Origin: Rhytidiadelphus loreus
Lineage: Eukaryota; Streptophyta; Bryopsida; Hypnales; Hylocomiaceae
Direction: 5' to 3'
Assembly (NCBI GenBank): GCA_947034895.1
Contig: OX344762.1
Location: forward strand, 80,098,981 to 80,162,980
DNA length: 64,000 nt
Position numbers and translations under genes: made by a program. Positions 9,842-18,309 of the stretch are shown here, piece by piece (position 1 is the first letter of the stretch; the number at the start of each line of letters is the position of its first letter). The notes beneath the pieces are model-generated. The model was given only the letters and a program-made list of their open reading frames with translations. It ran no database searches and was not told where the DNA came from.

Positions 9842-12001
9842 ATGTTGTGTTGGAGCTCCGTCTCCTTTGTGCGCCCTACCGATAAGTGCCTCCTGCGCCA
9901 GAGCGTGCACGCTCGAATCGGTACACAGATGTGGCCCGACATCTTGGTGCCGTAGCCGCACACCCTCGACTTCATCTACGACCCCAAGTCTCAGACACGG
10001 AGGCTCCAGGACCCCGACCCCGTGGAGAGCGAGTCTTCGGATGATGAAAGAGAGGGCAAGGAGGAATCGCAAGAGGGCGCCCTCAACCTCCGCGATGGAA
10101 GCGACTCCGACTCGGAAGTGGAGAAGGAGAAGGACGAGGACGAGGACGAGGACGACGAGGACAAGGACGACGAGGACAAGGACGAAGATGAAGACGTCGA
10201 CCGCGCGGGAGGGCGAGACGGCGAAGGCGACGACGTTTCAGACCACGGAGATGCCTCGGTGTCCGGCGTCCACTCTGTCCAGAGGGAGACGGATCAGACC
10301 GCGCGGTCTGATTCAACACCTGCCTCCCCGCGGCGCTCGAGTGCGCCGCCGCGCAGGAATCAGACCGCGCGGTCTGATATGCACCCGCACACTCCTCTCT
10401 CTCCCTCCAACCCCCCGTCTCCCTCCGCAAACCGAATACTATCCCCTCCACCTCCACCTCCATCTCCTTGCACTCCCTCTACTTCCCCCCGACCTCAAGA
10501 TCCAGCCCTGCAGTCGGATCCCGTCACCCAATCTTCCGAGGATCGCCGTGCTCCAATTCTGACCGCGCGGTCTGAAACACGGGCACATGCCTTTCGCGTT
10601 CCCACTCCCCGACTGCAAGCGGCTGCAGTGGAGGTGTCCACTCCTGCGGAGGAGTCTCTTCCGCCCCCTCCCCCGAGAATGCTCATTCAGGACCTACAAG
10701 CTGATTTGGCTGCATTGCAGAGACTACTGTCTTCGGCCAAGCAAGCGGAGGTGGCGAGTGTGAGGACCGACCTCGCCGCCTCTCCCACGAATCCCAGTGA
10801 TGACTCCGTGGAATGTAGGATTCAGGCGTCGCACGCGATTGTCCAGGAATTGAGGTCCATCCGCGATCCATCCGATCTCAATGGGGATGAGAACATGATG
10901 AAGCTGATCGGTGCGCAGGTCAGCGTCGACATCCTGGATTTGGAACTGCCTGCCGCCAACGCGGGCGAGCTTCTGCTCATGGCCCATACGCGTGCCGTGT
11001 ACCGGCAACTCGCCCTCAAGTCCACGAATACAAAGAGCAGCCCAATCGATCTGGATGAGATGGACGACGGAGACTTGGACAACCGACTGGCCTTGGCAGC
11101 AACCAACAGAGACGAGTACAGCAAGATGGCCAAGGCCGCGGCGGAAGCGGCAACATCGGACGCGGGGACGCCCTCCGAGGCAGGAGGGACTTCGGCCGCG
11201 GTGGACATGGACGCCAAACCCATCCACATGGACGTCAAGGCAAGGATCAACCTCGCGTATGTGGAGATGATGCTCGAGCGGGAAAGGCAAAGGCACTCGG
11301 GGGCGCTCGACAAGCGCAATGACGCCATCGACAACCTCGTGAGGGATTTAAGGGAGAAGGATCGGGAGCTCAAGAGGGAGAGGGAGGAGAGGGAGCGGGT
11401 GGAGGAGGAGAAGAAGGTCAAGCGGAAGGCCAAGAAGGCACAGAAGGAGAAGGAACTCGCGGAGGAGCGAAGGCTGCAGGCCGAGAAGGAAATGGAGTAC
11501 AGGAGGGATCGCGAGACGAACACTTTGCTGCTCAAGCAACTGCAGGAGCAGATTCTGGCGAAGCAGGCCGCGCAAACAAGTGCCCCTCCGATGGCTGCGA
11601 CTCCCATTCTTGTGAGCGAGTTCCACAACGTCTCCGGAGTCTCCACCACGAATTCGATTTCCGCCGCCACGGCCACCACAGCGTCCGGACTTCGACAGCT
11701 GGGTTCAAGAGAGGCTGCAAATATTTCGGTGAGTGTCGTTGACGATCCAGACAGATTCGATGACCTAGGCCTCAGTCAATTTCCGTTTGTGCATGTCGCT
11801 GGGCCAGTGCATCGTCCGAGCATCCACGACGATGACCCTTACAACTTGGAAGTCAACTTGGGAGATATGGAGGTCGCCTTCACTAACTTGACCCAGCAGT
11901 ATGCTCCCTTGCAGGCCCCAATCGCTCCGGCGCTGCCCCTTGCGAGGCACGAGGAGCATGCGCCAGTCGACTCACCCTCCGACAACGTCCAGACTCCCAC
12001 G
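9842..12001 (+). CDS. exon 3: acidic tract, palindrome-encoded peptides and coiled coil
   Basis: The exon follows acceptor GCAG at 9,841 in phase 0. It carries an in-frame TAG at 9,953-9,955, then a long Asp/Glu/Lys tract (about 10,020-10,200) and a Pro/Ser-rich linker (10,260-10,680). A charged helical stretch at about 11,240-11,575 is rich in RERE, KRKAKK and EKE and is very probably a coiled coil. Three palindromes fall in this exon (10,293, 10,359, 10,557) and are read as QTARSD, QTARSD and LTARSE, the only one of the three frames without a stop or RPRGL reading. The exon ends in ACG before GTGGGT, or else terminates at the TAG at 12,020-12,022. Confidence 0.6.
10293..10576. repeat. three palindrome copies in coding sequence
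   Basis: Copies at 10,293-10,312, 10,359-10,378 (both ATCAGACCGCGCGGTCTGAT) and 10,557-10,576 lie inside exon 3. The 18-bp core is a multiple of three, so insertion keeps frame. A fourth coding copy is in the last exon at 14,415. Confidence 0.85.
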
Positions 12002-12399
12002 GTGGGTAACCCCTCCACATAGCTCCCCATCTTTTGAATTGCGCTTCCAGGTGTGGAAGCTATGTGAGGGTGTTACGTCGGGCCGATCGAAGGTCGTCCC
12101 GACGGGTCCACCGTCCATGGAGCGACAGGCCCATAGATGTAGGAGCCCTTTTGGCGAGGCCTGTGACGATTTTAGTTGTACAGACATTTTAGTTGTACAA
12201 ACGTGATTTTCGGATTGTTCGTGAAACACTATTCGTAAAGTTTGTACAAACATTGTATTCTATTTGTAATATATCGGTTTCGTTTTTTGGCAATTCGTGT
12301 TTTCGGGAATTCGTGGCGTTGAGTGATGTGCAATGTAGAGTGTTGTGCATTGTGCTTTCTATCCCGAGTCCTCTTGGGCAATGTAGTTACACTCTTGGC

Positions 12400-12653
12400 A
12401 ATTGGCATTTGCGGTTCAAGGTGGCCATGCTCTTGGGTTGGGCGAAGAGTCTGGACTGGTACTCCGTCGACCGAGTTGCCCTCCTTGTCCACCACCGATG
12501 GCACTGGAGGCTCCCGCCATTGCTGAAGTCCCCCCTCCGGTCTCTGAGGTGGAACTCCCCCCTCCGCAAGCTGCACAGGTCGTGTCTCCCATCGTCGCGG
12601 GTGTCTAAACTCGCGCCGCCACGAGGCGTGCCACCACTCCGGATGTAACAAAG
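12400..12653 (+). CDS. exon 4: proline-rich linker with in-frame TAA
   Basis: The frame contains repeated PPP and an AAQVVSPIVAGV segment, a TAA at 12,606-12,608, and then TRAATRRATTPDVTK up to the donor GTGAGG. The RRATTP-type basic motif resembles the SRSK/KRKS stretches elsewhere in this gene. The acceptor was not fixed; candidates lie between about 12,420 and 12,460. The end in phase 0 matches the start of the next exon. Confidence 0.4.
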
Positions 12654-12886
12654 GTGAGGCTCGATCTCCTTGCATCCCTCTGCTCACTGCCTCCGTAGCG
12701 CTTGCCTAGATAGTTTGTAGGGATTGGACGTGGATCTCGTTTAGAAAGAGGATGATAATGGACAAGGGTTCACGTCTCTATGTTCAAGCCTCCCACACCT
12801 ATTGGGGGGGGGCGCATTTTCAATTGTGGACTCCCGTTTATTCAATTTTCAAATACTACTTTGAACAAGGGATTTCGCATACGCAG

Positions 12887-14104
12887 GCCTCGTTGCCGTT
12901 GCCTGCGCCGCCGCCTCCCGTTGCTTTGCCCTTGTACAGTTATTTTGTTGTCTTGGAGTTGGAAGGAGTCCTATGCCAAGTTGAGCACGTCGGGCCCCTC
13001 GGATCCAGTCGCTCGCCCGCAGCAAGCGCACCATCGGAGGACGATTACAATCCGACGAAACGCCACGTCTTCGGCGAGTTCTCCTTCTCGTGTCGTCCGG
13101 AAGTGCACGAATTCCTCAGAGGCCTGGCGAAGAGGTTTCGCTTGTCTATGTGGACGAGGCTGCCGGCCGTCGTGGCCAATCCCATGATCGATTTCCTCTT
13201 CCGCGGTTTGGAGCGCTCGTCCATGCGCGTGCTCACGCTCGAGGACTGCACCTCCATCGTGGAGAGACGATCGTGGCGGTTGTGCAGGTGTAGGCCCCCC
13301 CCACACCTCCCCTCGTTGCCTTGTCCGGCGCACCCCTACCAACCCGAGTGGGATACCGACGTGGACGAGGACACGTACGTTCAGTTCCCCGACCATCCCG
13401 AGGGGAGGCTGAGGCTCAAGGTTCTGCACAAGGCCGTCTGGGATGGAGATAGGTTCAAATCCGGCACGTTCAGGGCCAATTCCAGCAATACACTACTCAT
13501 CGATTCCTCCCCCGAGAGCAGCATCCTCAATCCTGTGCACAATGCCATCTTCCCGTTGTCGTACATTGGCAGCCCGCACAATTCCACCCTGGACAGGACG
13601 TTGCGACTCTATCTCAAAGGCCTGCTAGAGTCCGGTCTTAGCGTGTCGCAGTACGTGTCTCGGAATCCGTTTTTCGGAAACCTCACGACGCCCTTTTTCA
13701 GACTCAATGTGCGCGGGTTAGCTACGTTGTAGGACAGGTCTCTCTTGCTGGAGTATCCAGAGTTCGTCGGCACGTACAGTAGAGACGGGAACGATCATTT
13801 CGTTTGTCGAAGAGCGAAGCACGTGGTGCAAAAGAAAGAAAAGGGTTGATGCACCAAGCAGAAATGGATGGGTGTGCAGGGGCTGCGCCGCGTTCGCGCT
13901 TTCGGCGGGCACTTTGTCGACAGTGCGCGAAGGGGCCCTCGACGGATGAAGCGACGGCGGACCCAAACGACGGAAGGAGTGGGCTCCTTCGACAGTTGCG
14001 AGGCGCCAGGCGAGGCGGGCGACGCGAGCGAGGACGTGACCTTGACTTCCCTATAAGAAGACATCACTGCTGACGAGCGCGTGGTGCGACGGTGTACATA
14101 TGTG
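12887..14104 (+). CDS. exon 5: FCP1/NIF-like phosphatase domain, probably inactive; three in-frame stops
   Basis: After acceptor GCAG and a Pro-rich lead comes YFVVLELEGVL, then RPEVHEFLRGLAKRF, LSMWTRLPAVV, VLHKAVWDGDRF, NTLLIDSSPES and a YLKGLLESGLSVSQYV tail ending in NPFFG. That order matches the FCP1/NIF family of HAD-type phosphatases that act on phosphorylated protein tails such as the RNA polymerase II CTD. The nucleophile motif DxDG is ExEG here, so catalysis is probably lost, although the IDSSP element is kept. About 40 residues (13,265-13,380) are inserted before the LHKAVW element. Stops lie at 13,730 (TAG), 13,847 (TGA) and 14,054 (TAA); the frame continues past all three with an Arg/Lys-rich segment (RRMKRRRTQ) before donor GTAAGG. 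The fold assignment is firm; its membership of the same gene as exons 1-3 is inference. Confidence 0.65.
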
Positions 14105-14347
14105 GTAAGGTGGGTTGTTTGCTCCCTTGGGATGAATTGAGGTACGCAGGGGACGACGGATGAGTTTGATGGAGAAACAATTTTTTCCCGCCCTACACTA
14201 GGCTATAGTCTAGGATGGGGTGAAATTGTTTGTTCATCGAATACTCCGTTGCTCCTCTTTTCCCACTCTGAACTTTGTCTTTCCGGAGCTCGTCCAGAAA
14301 ATCGCAATCACGTTTGCACGGTCGTGACCATTGTCTTCGTTGTGCAG

Positions 14348-14533
14348 GATCCCTCCAAGCAGTCACCTCCCCAAGTGGCCGACGCGACGAAGGTTGGAGT
14401 GTCAGCGCCTGCAGTTCAGACCGCACGGTCTGAACCGTGGGTAGCATCCTCAACTCGTCTACGAAGGTTACAACGGAAGGCTGCACAGTCGCGTTCCAAG
14501 TCCAAAGTCCGGTCTACCCTTCATTGCTTTTAG
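14348..14533 (+). CDS. exon 6: basic C-terminal tail with coding palindrome
   Basis: Acceptor GCAG at 14,347 puts GATCCC in phase 0. The exon encodes a short tail with VQTARSEP from the palindrome at 14,415-14,434, then a basic RLRRLQRKAAQSRSKSKVR segment, ending at TAG 14,531-14,533. The tail looks like a nuclear or DNA-binding extension. Pieces of this exon recur downstream at about 15,755-15,845, 15,893-15,985 and 17,115-17,215. Confidence 0.55.
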   Translation, partial: DPSKQSPPQVADATKVGVSAPAVQTARSEPWVASSTRLRRLQRKAAQSRSKSKVRSTLHCF

Positions 14534-14818
14534 TAATAGCTCCACACTAACATTGCTGAACGTGGACTCATGGTGAGCCACGGATGACTTTCCCATACAA
14601 CATAAATGACATTTACAGATGCATCTCATTAGAGATATTTTAGAAACATTTTCAAAATTTTAGAAACATTTTCAGTTCATCATTCTTGTCAACAATATAC
14701 TCTTTCCCACATTGGATAGACTAATACAAATACCCGCATTTTTTTAACACGAGTCCCCGATCCCATAGAGCGTGGTTCCCTTCGTCGTAACATCATTTCA
14801 CCAACGCCAGTAGGCATC
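14534..14818. other. shared 3' flank, duplicated at 15,987-16,230
   Basis: AT-rich spacer beginning ACATTGCTGAACxTxG, then CTACAACATAAATGACATTTACAGATGC and further blocks up to the phrase AACACGAGTCCCCGA at about 14,746. The same succession is found at 15,990-16,160. It may hold the 3' untranslated regions of converging genes. Confidence 0.5.
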
Positions 14819-17370
14819 TATTTGCCGATCATATCGTGTGGGTGGTCGTTGTAGGGCACCTTGAGAAGGTCCGGAAAATATTCGTCCATTGTAGTGCTGA
14901 CCAATTCGAACGTGCTGGATGGATCGTTGTTGAACGCGTCTCTTGTGTGGAGCGGATGCGCCTTGCGTTCACGGGACTTCCAAGGGCAACCATCGTTGGA
15001 GGTACACCAGGAGAGCCACCGTCATGCGTCCCCCTCCGCCACATCCTCGCGTTCTCCGTGGGCTTCGACCGCAGCCGGTCTACCATTGCCGGGATGGGGA
15101 CTGCCGTGGACAAGGTGCCTATCAACGCACTTGTTGGCTGCTCACAATGCCCTCGAGTGAGAGTGGAGCAATGATATCCAGCTTTGCTCATTCCTCGGAA
15201 AATGCACAGGAGCATGTGTTCGATGATTGCGAATTGTTGGATATGACTGTTCCAATCTCACTTGAAGGCATTTGTTATCAGCAGCCAACAGGTGCGTTGA
15301 TATACACCTTTCACGGCAGTCCCCATCCCGGCAATGGTAGACCGGCTGCGGTCGAAGCCCACGGAGAACGCGAGGATGTGGCGGAGGGAGACGACGGTCG
15401 CACGGATGGGGTGCCCTTGAACGGTTGGAGGAGGGCGTTCATGACAACGCCTCCCCTGGTTGTGCATTGGAAGTCTTGTGAACACAAGACGTACTCCGCT
15501 AGGCGGTGGGTTCTGGGATGTGAAGAGGACGTTCTTGACGTGACCGTGGATGGGGTGTCCATGTCCTTGCCTCTTCTCATTACAAGAGCGGGTTCAGCAA
15601 TGATCCATCCGGCAAAGGGACGACACTAGCATGGGTCCGCACTACAGTGGACGAGCATTTGACCGCGAACCTCGAAGTGCCGTGCGAGGACCTCACGATG
15701 ATGTGATCGGCGAATAGACTCTTGTTGGTGTTGATCAAGCTGGAGAGTCATCACGAAGCGACGATGGTTGGAGCGTCGGCGCCTGCAGTTCAGACCGCGG
15801 GGTCTGAACCGTGGGCAGCATCATCAGCTCGCACGCAGAGAACTCGGTAGGCATTGCTCCTTGCGCTCACGGGAATTGGATGCGCCTTGCGTCATCACGA
15901 GGCGACGGAGGTTGGAACGTCGACGCCTGCGGTTCAGACCGCGCGGTCTGAAACGTGGGCAGCATCCTCAACTCGTCTGCGAAGGTCACATTGACATTGC
16001 TGAACATTGCTACAACATAAATGACATTTACAGATGCATCTCATTTATTAGAGAATTGTAGAGACATTTTCAGTTCATTCTTGTCAACAATATACTCATT
16101 CCCACATTGGATACACTAATACAAATATTCTCACTTTTTTAACACGAGTCCCCGACCCCGTAGAGTAGGCTTCTATACATCGTAGCACGCAGATGAAAGG
16201 TCCTCGCAACATCATTTCACCAACGCCAGTAGGCATCTATTTGCCGATCATATCGTTTGGGTGGTCGTTGCACGGCACACTGAGAAGGTCCGGAAAATAT
16301 TCGTCCATTGTAGTGCTGACCAATTCGAACGATGTCAATGTGCTGGATGGATCGTTGTTGAACGCGTCTCTTGTGTGGAGCGGATGCGCCTTGCGTTCAC
16401 GGGACTTCCAAGGGCAACCACGGGAAGCGTTGTCATGAACCCCTCCCTCCGTCATCGTTGGAGGTACACCAGGAGAGCCACCAGCCTGCGTCGTCCTCCT
16501 CCGCGACTTCTTGCGTCTCCGTGGGCTTCGACCGTAGCCGGTCTACCATTGCCGGGATGGGGACTGCCGTGGATGGGGCCTATCAACGCACCTGTTGGCT
16601 GCTCACAATGCGAGCCCTCGAGTGAGAGTGGAGCAATGATATCCAACTCTGCTCATTCCTTGGAAAATGCATAGGAGCATGTGTTCGATGATTGCGCATT
16701 GTTGGATATGACTGTTCGACTCTCACTTGAGGGCACTTGTTATGAGCAGACAACAGGTGCGCTGATAGGCACCTTTTCGCGGAAGTCCCCATCCTGGCAA
16801 AGGTTGACCGGTTTCGGTGCCAACCCTCGATAACGGTGCCCTTGAACGATGCGAGGAGTGCATCCATGCCAACGCCTCCCGTTGTTGCGCACTGGAAGTC
16901 CAGTGAATACAAGGCGCACTTTGTTACGGGGTGGGTTCTCGTAAACACAAGAGCGGGTTCAGCAATGATCCATCCGGCTATGGGATGACGACAGCATGGG
17001 TCCGCACTGCAATGGACGAGCATTTGACTGCGAACCTCAGAGTGCCGTGCGAGGACCTCACGACGATGTGATCGGCAAATAGACTCTTGCTGGTGTTGAT
17101 CAAGCTGGAGAATCATCACGAAGCGACGATGGTTGGAGCGTCAGCGCCTGCAGTTTAGACCGTGCGGTCTGAACCGTGGGCAGCATCATCAGCTCGCACG
17201 CGGAGAACTCGGAAGGCATTGCTCCTTGCGTTCACAGGAATTGGATGCGCCTTACGTTCACGGGAATGGCAAGGGCAACGACGGGAGGCGTTGCCATGAA
17301 CCCCTCCCTCCGTCATCATTCGAGGTACACCATGAGAGCCACCGTCATGCGTCGTCCTCCTCCGCGACAT
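14819..17370 (-). pseudogene. repeated minus-strand gene fragments, family 1
   Basis: Minus-strand frames related to each other end at 14,819, 16,237 and 17,155. The first two share RKAHPLHTRDAFNNDPSS, then ELVSTTMDEYFPDLL and DMIGK before a TAG. All three have upstream RxRRxT and GGVHxNASRxCP segments where the frame holds. An LxNTSKSLFADHIV-type segment at about 17,050-17,095 is related to the family 2 fragments. Frames are broken by stops and shifts, so these look like tandem copies of a decayed exon. No protein family is recognised. Plus-strand frames over the same bases are taken as shadows. Confidence 0.35.
15755..17215 (+). pseudogene. three copied fragments of exon 6
   Basis: At 15,755-15,845, 15,893-15,985 and 17,115-17,215 the sequence repeats the exon-6 run from GACGAxGGTTGGAGxGTC through the palindrome to GTGGGCAGCATC and, in one copy, AACTCGTCTGCGAAGG. 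Each breaks off at a different point. They are exon fragments carried within the array and not functional copies. Confidence 0.65.
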
Positions 17371-17719
17371 CCTTCCGTCTCCGTGGGCTTTGACTGCAGC
17401 CGCTCTACCATTGTCGGGATGGGGACTATTGTGGACAGGGGGCGTATCGACGCACCTGTTCGCTGCTCACAATGCGAGCCCTCAAGTGGGAGTGGAGCAA
17501 TGATATCCAGCTCTGCTCATTCCTCGAAAAATGCATAATAGCATGTGTTCGATGATTGCGCATTGTTGGATATGAATGTTCTACTCCCACTTGAAGGTCC
17601 TTGTTCTAAGCAGCCAACAAGTGCGCTGATAGGCACCCTGTTCACAATAGTCCCCATCCCGGCAATGGTGTCACAATACTTGTCCACCAACCCCTTCTCT
17701 TGGGGCCTCGACATTCATC

Positions 17720-18040
17720 ACAAGCAGACGAAGGTGGGACTCAGAGTGCTCTGGCTTCGGCTTCGTGGCCCCAAAGGAGGAAGGCCTGGACGTCACCCTG
17801 GTGCGATTGTAAATGAGGTTGAGGACTCCGTATATCATAAGGTGGGCTTATCAGTACCCTATGTGGTCTTTGAGTGCGCTGTTTTGCCCCCCCAAGTCCG
17901 GAATTGACCGTTGGCCTTTTTGTACATGATACTTGGTCTCTCTCCAACAGCAAGGCGATCTAGTTTTCGGGTGTCGACCACGTCCCCACGTAGCTTACAC
18001 CCCCTCTAGTTTGCAAAATTGTAGATTGTCAGCGGACCAC
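17720..18040. other. junction between the two array types
   Basis: A plus-strand frame across 17,545-17,907 has no recognised motif. The stretch separates the palindrome-bearing units on the left from the 1,433-bp units on the right. I see no gene. Confidence 0.35.
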
Positions 18041-18309
18041 CATTTCACCAACACCAGTGTGCGTTTATTTGCTATTCATGTCGCTTGTGAGGACCTTACA
18101 GGGCATTCGGAGACACGCGGACAAATGCCCGTCAAGTGCGGTGTGGATCCATTCGGGCGTTGTTATCGTGCTGGCTCGTTCATGGTTGAACTTGCTGACT
18201 CGGTGTAGAGCAAAAAAGTAGGGACGCTAGCGGCCCATCTTCTGTCCGAACACCAATATGCATAGGGGATTCATGGCACAAGAATCCATGGCCCTGATCT
18301 TCGTAGGGT

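Larger units (their letters stand above)
6966..14533 (+). pseudogene. six-exon gene: ParB-like, methyltransferase-like, coiled coil, FCP1-like; six in-frame stops
   Basis: Phase-compatible exons can be chained on the plus strand: about 6,966-8,099, 8,358-9,734, 9,842-12,001, about 12,400-12,653, 12,887-14,104 and 14,348-14,533. Each junction used has GT and AG (donors GTACGC, GTAAGC, GTGGGT, GTGAGG, GTAAGG). The chained frame is interrupted at 9,612 (TGA), 9,953 (TAG), 12,606 (TAA), 13,730 (TAG), 13,847 (TGA) and 14,054 (TAA). After each stop the same frame continues with protein-like sequence, and I found no frameshift. The 5' end is unresolved: the frame is open only after a TGA at 6,963 and has no good ATG. 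The chain could be two genes (front half to about 12,022, back half from 12.4 kb), since a TAG at 12,020 would end the first one. Confidence 0.5.
14745..17720. repeat. degenerate array of 1.36-1.40 kb units
   Basis: AACACGAGTCCCCGA occurs at about 14,746 and 16,141 (1,395 bp). The GACGATGGTTGGAGCGTC block before the palindrome occurs at about 15,762 and 17,124 (1,362 bp). GTACACCAxGAGAGCCACC occurs near 15,001, 16,461 and 17,326, and CAACGCAC(T/C)TGTTGGCTGCTCA near 15,122 and 16,583. Palindromes at 15,789 (central base changed, GCGGGG), 15,933 and 17,154 belong to these units. Units are rearranged, with inverted sub-blocks. Confidence 0.65.

Noticed and set aside
10083..10463. Minus-strand Arg/Pro-rich frame opposite exon 3
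   Set aside because: It is the shadow of the acidic tract; GAC/GAG repeats give CGT/CTC-type codons on the other strand.
9612..14056. Organelle-type U-to-C RNA editing of stops
   Set aside because: The gene has GT-AG spliceosomal-type introns and lies among nuclear transposons. Kept only as a remote alternative.
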